Shown here: piece after piece, positions 9,532 through 17,615 of the stretch
How the letters are laid out: each line of letters begins with the position of its first letter
Numbering within the stretch: the stretch's first letter is position 1
DNA from: Intestinimonas butyriciproducens
GTDB lineage: Bacteria > Bacillota > Clostridia > Oscillospirales > Oscillospiraceae
Direction of reading: 5' to 3'
Length of the DNA stretch: 64,000 nt
Assembly: GCF_004154955.1 (NCBI RefSeq)
Contig: NZ_CP011524.1
Span: forward strand, 2,790,001-2,854,000
Translations under genes and position numbers: made by a program
Notes under the pieces: model-generated
The model's database searches: none
Seen by the model: the letters and a program-made list of their open reading frames with translations, nothing else
What the model was told of the DNA's origin: nothing

Positions 9532-9966
9532 ATGATTGCACTCGGTTCCGATCACGGCGGATATGGCCTGAAGCAGCACATCAGGGACTATCTTGACTCC
9601 CACGGGCTGGACTATCGAGATTTCGGCTGCATGGACGAGAGTAGCTGCGACTACCCTGTCTATGCCAAGGCGGCGGCTGAGTCCGTAGCCTCCGGCCAGT
9701 GTGAGAAGGGCATCGTCATCTGCACCACCGGCATCGGCATCTCCATCGCCGCCAACAAGGTCCGCGGCATACGCTGCGCCCTGTGCACCGATCCCCTCAT
9801 GGCGGAGATGTGCCGCCGTCACAACGACGCCAATATGCTCGCCCTCGGGGCGGGCATCGTAGGTCCCAATCTGGCCGAGCGTATCGTGGAGGCCTTCCTT
9901 ACCACAGAATTTGAGGGCGGTCGCCACGCCCGCAGAGTGGGCCTGATCACGGAGATGGAGCATTGA
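9532..9966 (+). CDS. rpiB: Ribose-5-phosphate isomerase B
   Basis: 144 residues, the usual RpiB/LacAB length. It begins MIALGSDHGGYGLKQHI; the GSDHGG loop, the catalytic-Cys region CTTGIGISIAANKVRGIRCAL and the RRHNDANMLALGAG motif are all present. It interconverts ribose-5-phosphate and ribulose-5-phosphate in the non-oxidative pentose phosphate pathway. The ATG at 9532 follows TTGGAGGTATTTTATC; an upstream in-frame start at 9502 lacks a binding site. An allose- or galactose-6-phosphate isomerase role cannot be fully excluded, but no sugar operon surrounds it. Confidence 0.93.
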   Translation: MIALGSDHGGYGLKQHIRDYLDSHGLDYRDFGCMDESSCDYPVYAKAAAESVASGQCEKGIVICTTGIGISIAANKVRGIRCALCTDPLMAEMCRRHNDANMLALGAGIVGPNLAERIVEAFLTTEFEGGRHARRVGLITEMEH

Positions 9967-9982
9967 GCCTTGTTTCAAAAAA

Positions 9983-10017
9983 GGGCCGCCACACGATGAG
10001 ACATCGTGCGGCGGCCC
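9983..10017. terminator. Terminator between convergent rpiB and the C39-like lipoprotein gene
   Basis: Long stem with one mismatch: GGGCCGCC at 9983-9990 and CACGATG at 9992-9998 pair with CATCGTG and GGCGGCCC, with a 3-base loop. Read leftward, the hairpin is followed by TTTTTT, so it is strongest for the minus-strand gene; read rightward it is followed by a weaker GTTTCT. Confidence 0.9.
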
Positions 10018-10030
10018 CGTTTCTATGTCC

Positions 10031-10825
10031 TTACGCCACCGGTTTGGCGGCGATGTACAGCATATCGCTTCCACCCTCCTCCTCGGGGAAGGCGCCGTAC
10101 ATGGAGAAATTATACAAAAACCGCTCGGCGGGGATCACACCGTAGCCATCCTGATTGTGGTCGGTGGTATCGTAGGGGTCCGCCACCAGGATCACATCGT
10201 CCTGCTCGCTCTCGGCGCCCATGGTGTCATAGCCCACAATGACCTGCCAGTGTCCGCCCCAGTCATTCCAGCAGACCATGACCGGGGTCCCCTCGGCCAG
10301 CCAGCCCCGGATATCTTCCGTCCAGATCTCCGGCTGATCCAATGTTGTGGTATAAGTAAAGCCGCCTACGCCGTCAAAAATATCCATGGCCTGCCGCAGC
10401 GTGGTGCCGGGGTATTCGGCCAGCTCTCCCTCCAGAGGATGCCGCAGCGCCGCCAGGGTCTTCTCGTTCCAGTCGCCCAACTCACCATACCAGTTGAGCA
10501 CCATGAGGGCCGAGGTGACGCCGCAGGCCCATTCGCTGGTCTGCTGCATGGTCTGGAACCGGCTGAGTACGGTGAGCGTTTCGGTAGACTCCAGATGGTA
10601 CACATCCGGGTGGGCGAAATAGGGGGAGTCCTGATGGTCACCCAGGCGCTCTACCGAGTCTGCGCCATCTTCCGGGGAGAGGTCCACAGCGTAGGGGATC
10701 TTCATTTCATCCGTAAAATTTTCCTTGCTCTCGGCACCTTGAGCCGGTGTGTCAGAGTTGGCGCAGCCTCCCAGCAGCGTGAGGGCCAGGGATAGGGCCA
10801 GCGCCAGTGTGACGGTTCTTTTCAT
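10031..10825 (-). CDS. Lipoprotein with C39-like cysteine peptidase domain
   Basis: 264 residues. A signal peptide ends in a lipobox, LLGGC, with the lipidated Cys at residue 21, so the protein is predicted to sit on the outer face of the membrane. The C-terminal ~180 residues match the peptidase C39-like family: TSEWACGVTSALMVLNWYG carries the nucleophile Cys, GGHWQVIVGYD the His and VADPYD the Asp of the triad. The substrate is unknown; there is no export ABC transporter or bacteriocin precursor beside it, so this is not a bacteriocin-maturation peptidase. I start it at 10825 (AGGAGATCGAGAG before ATG) rather than at the longer open frame to 10927, because only this start gives a signal peptide. 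Confidence 0.87.
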   Translation of the reverse strand: MKRTVTLALALSLALTLLGGCANSDTPAQGAESKENFTDEMKIPYAVDLSPEDGADSVERLGDHQDSPYFAHPDVYHLESTETLTVLSRFQTMQQTSEWACGVTSALMVLNWYGELGDWNEKTLAALRHPLEGELAEYPGTTLRQAMDIFDGVGGFTYTTTLDQPEIWTEDIRGWLAEGTPVMVCWNDWGGHWQVIVGYDTMGAESEQDDVILVADPYDTTDHNQDGYGVIPAERFLYNFSMYGAFPEEEGGSDMLYIAAKPVA

Positions 10826-10882
10826 CTCTCGATCTCCTTTTTCTTCCGATTTCACGCCGGCTTCTCCGGCGCGTTGCTTTCC

Positions 10883-10911
10883 ATTATAGGGGCTTTCTCC
10901 GCCTCCCACAA
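10883..10911 (-). promoter_or_regulatory. Promoter of the C39-like lipoprotein gene
   Basis: On the minus strand TTGTGG (10906-10911), 17 bases, TATAAT (10883-10888), about 58 bases upstream of the ATG. Confidence 0.7.
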
Positions 10912-10965
10912 TACATACTTTTTCCACTTTTTGCGCCCCGGCTTTTTATGGAATCAGCAATTTAA

Positions 10966-11003
10966 CAAAAAGCGGGCCTCCGTTCTGCGACGGAGCGCCC
11001 GCT
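10966..11003 (-). terminator. Terminator of the XpaC-like gene
   Basis: Minus-strand hairpin AGCGGGC(G)CTCCGT / ACGGAGGCCCGCT with a one-base bulge, followed by TTTTTG. It separates this gene from the lipoprotein gene transcribed in the same direction. Confidence 0.85.
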
Positions 11004-11014
11004 CTTGCCCGTTT

Positions 11015-12187
11015 TCATCCGCCCAGGGTCATGCCCTGTCCCCCCAGGCCGTCCTTATCCAACATTCGCTCCAGTACTTCCACATCGGTGGCAATGTCCA
11101 TGGCGTCATCCTGGAACAGTCGGTCCAGCTGTTTTTCAAAGCCGTCCACCACCTTGTCCATCATGCCCTCGATGCGGCTCTTGGCGGCCTTGATGTTCTC
11201 CCCTTCGATCCCCTGGGCCTCCATCTGGGCGTAGGCCCGCAGGATCTTAAGGGTCGTGGGTAGGTAATAACTCAAAAAGCTGCGGAGCTGCCCCTCCTTA
11301 TCAGGTTTTTCCCGGAGATAGACGAAAATCTTGCTGGTGATCTCGCCGATGTGATCGATCTTGGCGGACATCACGGCGTCGGCAATGGCGTCGTTGACCT
11401 CCCGGATCTCTGTGAGCACCGCCTCTTCCCGCTCCATCCCCTTGGGAGGCTGCGCTTCCTTTTCCGGCTCCGGCGGCGGGTCCTGGATACCCTCTGCCGT
11501 GAGTACCAGCCGTCCCGCTCCCATATCCAGATAGCCCATTGGGATCACGCCTTCATCCAGCATATCCTGGAGATCTCCACACACTCTGCGGACGGACAGC
11601 CCCATAGCCTGAGCCAGAATGGCTACCGGGATGGCATCCCGCCTGCCGATCAGCGCCATGTACTTGCGGTACCGTTTTGCCTTCTTGCTCTTGGTGACGC
11701 CCAAATACATGAGAAAGAGCCCCACACCGCAGAAGGCCAGCGGAGTAAAAATGTCGCCCAGGCTGGCCAGGAGACCGCCCCGGGAGAGGGCGCTGAAGAA
11801 CTCATCGGCGGCACCCAGCGCAAAGATACCCGCCATGATGGCGCCGCCGATGGTAAATCCCCTTCCGGGGTCCCGGTCCGGCTTTCGGACATACTTCTTT
11901 TTCTTTTTGGGATTCTGATTCACGGCCTGCGCCTGGCGGTAGTACCTCCGCTCTCCTCCGGTCTGGGACGCCTCCCGCTGGAGATCATAGGGATGGCGGC
12001 TTCCCTGCCGCCGTCCTCCCTTTCCGGTGATCCCCATCAGCTTGAGCACCAGCAGCACCACGCCCACCGGCGGAAAGCAGACCAAAAAGATCAGCACCGG
12101 GATCCACTCGCTCAGATCGCCGTCGTTCCCGTTGTCGGGGCCACCGTCCCCATCATAGCCATAGTCGTATTTGCGATCCTCGGGCAT
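11015..12187 (-). CDS. XpaC-like membrane protein (5-bromo-4-chloroindolyl phosphate hydrolysis family)
   Basis: 390 residues. An acidic, Gly/Asp-rich N-terminus (DRKYDYGYDGDGGPDNGNDGD) precedes a membrane segment (about 30-50), a Lys-rich linker (NPKKKKKYVRKPDRD), two more hydrophobic segments (~110-165) and a helical cytoplasmic C-terminal half that ends in the XpaC signature region (YLREKPDKEGQLRSFLSYYL ... TTLKILRAYAQME). Family members often sit next to TelA-like genes and are linked to envelope stress or tellurite resistance, but the enzymatic name is historical and I see no phosphatase motif. No telA homologue is adjacent. The ATG at 12187 follows GGAGGG; an upstream frame to 12295 lacks support. 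Confidence 0.75.
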   Translation of the reverse strand: MPEDRKYDYGYDGDGGPDNGNDGDLSEWIPVLIFLVCFPPVGVVLLVLKLMGITGKGGRRQGSRHPYDLQREASQTGGERRYYRQAQAVNQNPKKKKKYVRKPDRDPGRGFTIGGAIMAGIFALGAADEFFSALSRGGLLASLGDIFTPLAFCGVGLFLMYLGVTKSKKAKRYRKYMALIGRRDAIPVAILAQAMGLSVRRVCGDLQDMLDEGVIPMGYLDMGAGRLVLTAEGIQDPPPEPEKEAQPPKGMEREEAVLTEIREVNDAIADAVMSAKIDHIGEITSKIFVYLREKPDKEGQLRSFLSYYLPTTLKILRAYAQMEAQGIEGENIKAAKSRIEGMMDKVVDGFEKQLDRLFQDDAMDIATDVEVLERMLDKDGLGGQGMTLGG

Positions 12188-12290
12188 ACCCGTTTCCCTC
12201 CAACACCGGTTGATCTTCCCACATGGCCGCTCCGCGGGGCGGCCTCTTCCCCATGCCTCCCTCGGGGAACAAGGGCAACAAAACAGGATA

Positions 12291-12319
12291 ATCATACATC
12301 GAAAAACGGAAAAAGTAAA
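12291..12319 (-). promoter_or_regulatory. Probable promoter of the XpaC-like gene
   Basis: Minus strand TTTACT (12314-12319), 17 bases, TATGAT (12291-12296), about 104 bases upstream of the ATG. Confidence 0.5.
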
Positions 12320-12380
12320 GCAGGGCGGCGGGGCATTTCCTCCGGGATTTCAGAAAACCGGTGGTGTAACCGTTCTGTAA

Positions 12381-12409
12381 TTGCTTTTTTCCCGGCGGGA
12401 CCGTATAAT
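12381..12409 (+). promoter_or_regulatory. Promoter of the VanW gene
   Basis: TTGCTT (12381-12386), 17 bases, TATAAT (12404-12409); the ATG is 56 bases downstream of the -10 element. Confidence 0.8.
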
Positions 12410-12464
12410 GTACAATGATTTGTTGTAGGCAAACGCCTGCACTGACAGTTTGGAGGCAGACACC

Positions 12465-14369
12465 ATGGAGGAAAAGAAACCGGGCAAGCGCCTGGCCGTG
12501 GGGGCGACCAAATCCCCCGGAGCCAAGCGCGGTCTGATCATTGTTGGGGCCGTAGCGGCGGCGCTGGCCGCCGCCTATGTGGCCCTGTGCGCCTGGGTGG
12601 GAACCACCAGCGGCAACCCGCTTCCCGGCACCACCGTCGCGGGCGTGGACATTGGAGGGTTGTCCTTTCCGCAGGCCCAGGAAAAACTGGAGCAGGAATT
12701 CTCTCGGAGGGCACAGTCCCTCTCCCTCACCGTGGCCGGAGACAGCCAGGCCTATCCCATCCCAATCGGCGCTGTGGAGGCCGACGTACTCCAGGCCGTT
12801 ACCGATGCCGACTCCTGGCCCAGGGCGCACGGCTTTTTCGCTCAGGGCGCCTATTTTCTCAAGAGCCTGATCGTTGGCCACGATGTGGAGGTATCCGTCG
12901 GCTTCACCGCGACCGGAGAGGCTCAGGTGGATGACATTCTGGCCGGGATCGAGTCTGAGCTGGGCGGCGTGGTCCAGGAGACCACCTGGTCCGTGGAGGG
13001 TGACGAGCTGGTGTTCCACTTGGGGAAGCCGGGCAGGGCTTTCGACCTGTCCACAGTCAAGAGCGGCATTCTCGCCCACTTCTCCTCCGGAGACACCACC
13101 CCTCTGGAGCTTACCGCCGAGACGACCGATCCCGCCGCTGTGGACCTGGAGCAGGTCCACAGCGAGGTCTGCACTGAAGTATCCAACGCCTCGCTGGACC
13201 CTGAAACCTTTGAGATCACTCCCAGCGTCACTGGCCTGGACTTTGAGATCAGCACAGCCTCCGCTGCCCTGGAGGGCGCGGCTTGGGGTTCCGACGTATC
13301 CGTTCCCCTGGCTGTCACAGAGCCCACGGTGTCCACCGAGAGCCTCCGTGACCTCCTGTTTCGGGATGTCCTAGGCTCCGCCACCTCTAAGGTGGGCGGC
13401 TCGGCCAACCGAAAATCCAATGTGGCGCTCGCCGCCTCCACCTTCAACGGGCGCATCCTGCTCCCCGGCGAGGTTTTCTCCTATAACACCTCTACCGGCA
13501 GCCGCACCGCTGAAAAAGGCTACAAAATGGCTCCGGTCTACAAGGGCGGCAAATCAGTGGACGAGATCGGCGGCGGGATCTGCCAGCCCTCCTCCACCCT
13601 GTATCTCGCCACGCTCAACTCCAATCTGAAAATTGTGGAACGGCACCACCACACTTACGCCGTGGGCTATGTGCCGGACGGAATGGACGCCACCGTCTAC
13701 TACGGCAGTCTGGACTATCGATTTGAAAACGACACCGACTACCCCATCAAGCTGGTATCGGAAAGCTATCAGAAGGGCGGCGCCACCTATCTCACCGTCA
13801 CCATTTATGGCACCAAGCTGGATGACCTCGCGGTAAAAATGACCAACAACGTCTATAACTGGGTCAGTTACGAAACCGTCTATCAGGTGGATGCCTCTGT
13901 TCCCGCCGGCACCGTAAAAGAGGGGCAAAACGGCTATACCGGCCGCAATGCCGACACCTACCGGAACCTCTATGACGGCGACGGCAATCTGGTGAGTTCC
14001 ACCCTGGAGACCACCAACAAATACAAGGTCCGTGAGCGCATCCTTCTGGTCAATCCTGCGGATGCCAACCAGTACGGTCTAAACGCCGACGGAACACCCT
14101 ATACGCCTCCCGCCGCCACCCCCACTCCGGCGGCCACGCCCACACCCTCCGCCAGTACGGCTCCGGCTCCGGAGACCTCCGCCCCGGTCACCGATGCCCC
14201 GGCGGTCACAGAGACGCCGTCCCCCGCAGAGTCCGCCGCTCCTTCTGCGGAGCCGTCGGACACCCCGACGGCCGACCCCACCCCTGCGGTGCCTGATATC
14301 GGCATTCCCATCGTATCCGCGGCTCCCTCCGAGGAGTCCGGCGGACAGGCGGAAGGCGGTGCGGCATGA
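12465..14369 (+). CDS. VanW family protein with peptidoglycan-binding-like repeats
   Basis: 634 residues. A single membrane segment (about 28-48) makes it membrane-anchored with the bulk outside. Next come two domains of the putative peptidoglycan-binding type found N-terminal to VanW, then the VanW domain around residues 320-465, with the diagnostic GEVFSYNTSTGSRTAEKGYK and VDEIGGGICQPSSTLYLATL. A G5-like segment follows and the tail is ~90 residues rich in Pro, Thr, Ala and Ser, probably wall-spanning. The molecular role of VanW is not established, despite its co-occurrence with glycopeptide resistance; no van genes are present here. The ATG at 12465 is chosen by TTTGGAGG upstream. It overlaps the next gene by 4 bases. 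Confidence 0.85.
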   Translation: MEEKKPGKRLAVGATKSPGAKRGLIIVGAVAAALAAAYVALCAWVGTTSGNPLPGTTVAGVDIGGLSFPQAQEKLEQEFSRRAQSLSLTVAGDSQAYPIPIGAVEADVLQAVTDADSWPRAHGFFAQGAYFLKSLIVGHDVEVSVGFTATGEAQVDDILAGIESELGGVVQETTWSVEGDELVFHLGKPGRAFDLSTVKSGILAHFSSGDTTPLELTAETTDPAAVDLEQVHSEVCTEVSNASLDPETFEITPSVTGLDFEISTASAALEGAAWGSDVSVPLAVTEPTVSTESLRDLLFRDVLGSATSKVGGSANRKSNVALAASTFNGRILLPGEVFSYNTSTGSRTAEKGYKMAPVYKGGKSVDEIGGGICQPSSTLYLATLNSNLKIVERHHHTYAVGYVPDGMDATVYYGSLDYRFENDTDYPIKLVSESYQKGGATYLTVTIYGTKLDDLAVKMTNNVYNWVSYETVYQVDASVPAGTVKEGQNGYTGRNADTYRNLYDGDGNLVSSTLETTNKYKVRERILLVNPADANQYGLNADGTPYTPPAATPTPAATPTPSASTAPAPETSAPVTDAPAVTETPSPAESAAPSAEPSDTPTADPTPAVPDIGIPIVSAAPSEESGGQAEGGAA

Positions 14370-15298
14370 ATGGACCCACACTGACGCGCCGCATCCTGAA
14401 GGCCCGGGCGAAGCGGACCATCGCCCGCTTTTCCCGTCCCTGCATCGCGGCTGCCTGCCTTCTGCTGGCCTTTACCGTGCTGGCCCGGGCGTTCTCGGTC
14501 TATGCCGGAGGCGCGCTCTATTATCTCATGCTGGATATCCGGCAGTTCCCCATGGAGACGGGACTGTGGCGAGCCGATCCCACCCTGATGACCACACTGA
14601 TGTCCATGCTGGGGCTGGAGCGGCTGGGAGACCTGGGTGGCATGGTCTTTGCCCTGAGCGACGCCGTCTCCGGTCTTGTCATCGTCCTGCCTGTGGCCTG
14701 GCGCCAGCTGATCAACTTGGTCGTCATTCAGGGCATCGTCTTCCTGGTCACCGTCCCTCTGCAATACGGCGTTTTGACCCAGTTCCGCAGTATTCTGGAG
14801 GGCCGCCCCGCTCCCTTCCGCAGCGTGCTCCGCTGGTACCTCGACCTGCACCTTACAGGCAAGGCCCTGGCGGTACAGGTGCTGCTGACCCTGTGGCAGT
14901 GGACCGCGCGGCTGGTGTGCATGGTGCCCGGCCTTCTCTGCCTCATCGCCGGTTCCGCCTTTCCCAATGGGGAGTGGATGCTCCTGCTCTCCTCATCCCT
15001 CTCCATCCTCGGGATGCTGGGAGGCTATTATCTCTATATGCTCCTCCTCCCCGCCCGCTATCTGCTGGCCCAATCACCCGGTCTCTCGGTCAGGCAGGCG
15101 CTCTCCCGGGGCTTCCGCCTGCTCACCGGCCGCCGTGGGGACTATTTTAAACTCAACCTCTCCTTTCTCCCACTCCAAGTCCTCTCCATGGTCCTGTGGA
15201 ACATCCCAAACCTGTACCTCGTTCCCTATATGGAGCTTTCAAACTACCTCTTTCTGGATCCTCCGCCTGACCCGGAGGCTCCGCCTGTGGCGCTATAA
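14366..15298 (+). CDS. Multi-spanning membrane protein of unknown function
   Basis: 310 residues whose ATG overlaps the TGA of the VanW gene (ATGA), implying translational coupling. About six hydrophobic segments are visible, among them PCIAAACLLLAFTVLA, LINLVVIQGIVFLVTV, LLTLWQWTARLVCMVPGLLC and LLLLSSSLSILGMLGG. The middle and C-terminal layout (basic loop, then RQALSRGFRLLTGRRGDYFKLNLSFL before the last helix) resembles the DUF975-type membrane proteins of Firmicutes, but I would not assign it firmly. Coupling to a VanW protein suggests an envelope role. A terminator follows within 10 bases. Confidence 0.7.
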   Translation: MNGPTLTRRILKARAKRTIARFSRPCIAAACLLLAFTVLARAFSVYAGGALYYLMLDIRQFPMETGLWRADPTLMTTLMSMLGLERLGDLGGMVFALSDAVSGLVIVLPVAWRQLINLVVIQGIVFLVTVPLQYGVLTQFRSILEGRPAPFRSVLRWYLDLHLTGKALAVQVLLTLWQWTARLVCMVPGLLCLIAGSAFPNGEWMLLLSSSLSILGMLGGYYLYMLLLPARYLLAQSPGLSVRQALSRGFRLLTGRRGDYFKLNLSFLPLQVLSMVLWNIPNLYLVPYMELSNYLFLDPPPDPEAPPVAL

Positions 15299-15304
15299 CG
15301 GACC

Positions 15305-15349
15305 AAGAAGAGGCGGCGCGGCTTTTAGAAAGCAGCGCCGCCTCTTCTT
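15305..15349. terminator. Bidirectional terminator between the membrane gene and the DUF11-like gene
   Basis: Perfect 15-bp stem, AAGAAGAGGCGGCGC at 15305-15319 with its complement at 15335-15349, and a 15-base loop. The outer part is A-rich on one side and T-rich on the other, so it can work in both directions. Its right arm touches the stop codon of the convergent gene. Confidence 0.88.
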
Positions 15350-15828
15350 TATACCTGTGTTTTACCGTCCATCTGCTCGCCGCCGAACTGGTACTCATAC
15401 CGGACCTCCACCGGCTCCTCCCGCAGCGGTTCCTCCGCCCGGAGGCCCTCCTGCCAGGTGATCACAGCCTCGCAGCCCGCGTCCAGGCCGGGGATCTCCA
15501 CCCCCACGCCCGGCTCCTCCATGGGCTGGCTCAGGCCATTGATGCGAACGGAGCCCTCCAGGAAAGCACTGGTGCCGCCGGAGACGACGACCCGGTCCAT
15601 CGGCAGGGACGAGCGGTTATATACCGTCACGGCATACAGTGCCCGGTCGCCGGAAAACCAGGTCCGCCGGTGGGCCTCCACCTCCACAAAATGGAGCCGG
15701 ACAGGCCCCCGGATCTCCAGCTCCCCCAGCAGACGGCGGCCTCCCTCCACCGCGTCCAGCCTCACCTTGCCCAGTCCCCGGCACTCCAGGGGCTGAGGCC
15801 GGTCAAAACAGAGCTCACAATAATCCAT
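15349..15828 (-). CDS. Small protein with a DUF11-like beta domain
   Basis: 159 residues, no signal peptide. The segment ALYAVTVYNRSSLPMDRVVV followed by FLEGSVRINGLSQ and GVEIPGLDAGCEAVITWQ follows the DUF11/conserved-repeat pattern, an immunoglobulin-like fold usually repeated in long surface proteins. Here it is single and apparently cytoplasmic, which is unusual. The N-terminus carries CELCFDR, two cysteines that might bind metal. The ATG at 15826-15828 is chosen by GAGGGATACAGT upstream; the open frame extends to 16533 but that part is antisense to the DUF2461 gene. Function unknown. Confidence 0.7.
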   Translation of the reverse strand: MDYCELCFDRPQPLECRGLGKVRLDAVEGGRRLLGELEIRGPVRLHFVEVEAHRRTWFSGDRALYAVTVYNRSSLPMDRVVVSGGTSAFLEGSVRINGLSQPMEEPGVGVEIPGLDAGCEAVITWQEGLRAEEPLREEPVEVRYEYQFGGEQMDGKTQV

Positions 15829-15975
15829 ACTGTATCCCTCCGTTCTCAGTCTATGCGGGATTTTGTCGTTCCGTGCGGCCGGGTTCTGTGGTACAATAGG
15901 AAAGACCGGCGGGCAGGCGGCTTGTCCTGGGCGGCTCCGGCGGCAGACTCCGGGAACATGCAGGGAGGCATCACA

Positions 15976-16701
15976 ATGTTTCAGGGATTTTCCAATGAGA
16001 CCATCGATTTTATGTGGGGCATCCGCTTCAACAATGAAAAGGGCTGGTTTGAGGCCCATAAAGCGGAATATCTCCAGTATTTTTACGAGCCGATGAAGTC
16101 GCTCAGCCGGGAGGTCTATGCGGCCATGTGCGAGGCGTACCCCGACCTGGGCCTCATTTCCAAGGTCTCCCGCATTTATCGGGACGCCCGGCGTCTCCAC
16201 GGGCGGGGCCCCTACAAGGACCGTCTGTGGATGTCTATTGAACAGCCTGTGGAGGAATGGACCAGCCATCCGGTCTTTTGGTTCGAGCTTGCGCCCGAGG
16301 GTTACTCCTTCGGTATGGGATACTACTCCGCCCGCCCGCTGACCATGGCCAAATTCCGCGCCCGCCTGGACCGCGATCCCCGTCCCTTTGAAACGCTGGT
16401 CCGCAGGTTTCACCATCAGGATCGCTTTGTGCTGGAAAGCGAGTGCTATAAGCGTCCCAAGGGCCACCCCGGCGCGCTGCTGCAGGACTGGTATAACAGC
16501 AAGAACTTTTCCCTCATCTGTGAGCGGAACCACGACGAGCTTCTCTTTTCTCCTGACCTGGCCCGGGAGCTCATCGAGGGCTTTACTGCCCTCATGCCCA
16601 TGTATTTGTACTTCTCATCCCTGGACGGAGACCCGGAGCCTGGGGAGGGCGGACGCGCCTCCACCGGGCAGGCGTCCCATCAGGATCTGCATAAAATTTG
16701 A
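15976..16701 (+). CDS. DUF2461 family protein
   Basis: 241 residues. Features of the family are visible: the N-terminal FSNETIDFMWGIRFNNEKGWFEAHKAEY, then SKVSRIYRDARRLHGRGPYKDRLWMSI with the conserved R-D-x-R-x-x-x-x-x-x-P-Y-K core, and ALLQDWYNSKNFSLICERN near the C-terminus. The biochemical role of DUF2461 is unknown. The ATG at 15976 is selected by CAGGGAGG upstream. The last ~15 residues (GEGGRASTGQASHQDLHKI) are low-complexity. It is a single gene between the DUF11-like gene and the deacetylase. Confidence 0.85.
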   Translation: MFQGFSNETIDFMWGIRFNNEKGWFEAHKAEYLQYFYEPMKSLSREVYAAMCEAYPDLGLISKVSRIYRDARRLHGRGPYKDRLWMSIEQPVEEWTSHPVFWFELAPEGYSFGMGYYSARPLTMAKFRARLDRDPRPFETLVRRFHHQDRFVLESECYKRPKGHPGALLQDWYNSKNFSLICERNHDELLFSPDLARELIEGFTALMPMYLYFSSLDGDPEPGEGGRASTGQASHQDLHKI

Positions 16702-16776
16702 AAAAATTGTATGACAACAAATTTTGCCCGCCGGACATACTGTTTAGGAATGAACAGATGAAAGGCGGGCGTTTTT

Positions 16777-17556
16777 ATGTCCAAATCCCCCTGGTCACCG
16801 GGCTGGTTTACGGCCTTGATGGCCTTTCTCCTTACTGTCGGGACCGCTGCCCCCTGGTTTGCCTCCGTTCTTGCCCTCACCGCTCCGGCGGTGTATGCCG
16901 ACGCGGCCGAGTCCCTGCCGGAGGACGACGGCGCGCCCGCCGCCGAGACCGGTCAAAAGCTGATTGCTCTGACCTTTGATGACGGCCCTCGCCGCTCCAC
17001 CACCACCGCTCTGCTGGACGGTCTGGCCCAGCGGGGCGTCAACGCCACCTTTTTCCTGATCGGAGAACAGCTTGTCAACAACGAGGATGTGGTCCAGCGC
17101 ATGGACGCGGAGGGACACCAAATCGGAATCCACACCTTTGACCACGTAAAGCTCACCGGTCTCTCCAAGACCGATTTCGACGCCCAGGTCGACAAGACCC
17201 GTCAGTGCCTTCTCCGTATTCTGGGGCACAACGACTTCCTTCTGCGCCCGCCCTACGGGATGACCGACCAGGGCGTCAAAAAGCACGCTGGCTGCCCGAT
17301 CATCCTCTGGTCAGTAGATCCGGAGGACTGGCGGGATCAGAATACCGCCCGAGTCGTCCAGCAGGTGGTCTCCCAGGCCAGGGACGGCTCCATCATCCTC
17401 ATGCATGATATCTTCCCCGAGAGCGTAGACGCCGCCCTCCAGATCGTGGATCAGCTTCACGCCCAGGGGTATCTGTTCGTCACCGTCGACCAGCTTTTCG
17501 CCGCGAGGCACATCCCCCTGGAGACGGGAAAGACCTACAGTGACGCCTACCCCTAA
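16777..17556 (+). CDS. Polysaccharide deacetylase (CE4, NodB domain)
   Basis: 259 residues with an N-terminal signal or anchor helix (about 12-38). The NodB motifs are complete: TFDDGP at 66-71 (catalytic base and metal Asp), metal-binding H119 and H123 in GIHTFDH, RPPYG, DPEDW and ILMHDI near the end. CE4 enzymes remove N- or O-acetyl groups from peptidoglycan, chitin-like or other surface glycans; with this short N-terminus and no binding domain, peptidoglycan GlcNAc deacetylase or PdaA-like spore-cortex activity are both possible. The binding site is only moderate (AAAGGCGGGC before ATG). A bidirectional terminator follows. Confidence 0.9.
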   Translation: MSKSPWSPGWFTALMAFLLTVGTAAPWFASVLALTAPAVYADAAESLPEDDGAPAAETGQKLIALTFDDGPRRSTTTALLDGLAQRGVNATFFLIGEQLVNNEDVVQRMDAEGHQIGIHTFDHVKLTGLSKTDFDAQVDKTRQCLLRILGHNDFLLRPPYGMTDQGVKKHAGCPIILWSVDPEDWRDQNTARVVQQVVSQARDGSIILMHDIFPESVDAALQIVDQLHAQGYLFVTVDQLFAARHIPLETGKTYSDAYP

Positions 17557-17572
17557 CGTCACGCCATAGAAA

Positions 17573-17607
17573 AAGCCCTCGGACGTCCCGTCCGAGGGCT
17601 TGCTTTT
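17573..17607. terminator. Bidirectional terminator between the deacetylase and the CPBP protease gene
   Basis: Perfect 13-bp stem AAGCCCTCGGACG / CGTCCGAGGGCTT (17573-17585 and 17589-17601) with a 3-base loop; followed by GCTTTTTGG rightward and TTTTT leftward. Confidence 0.93.
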
Positions 17608-17615
17608 TGGAAGGC

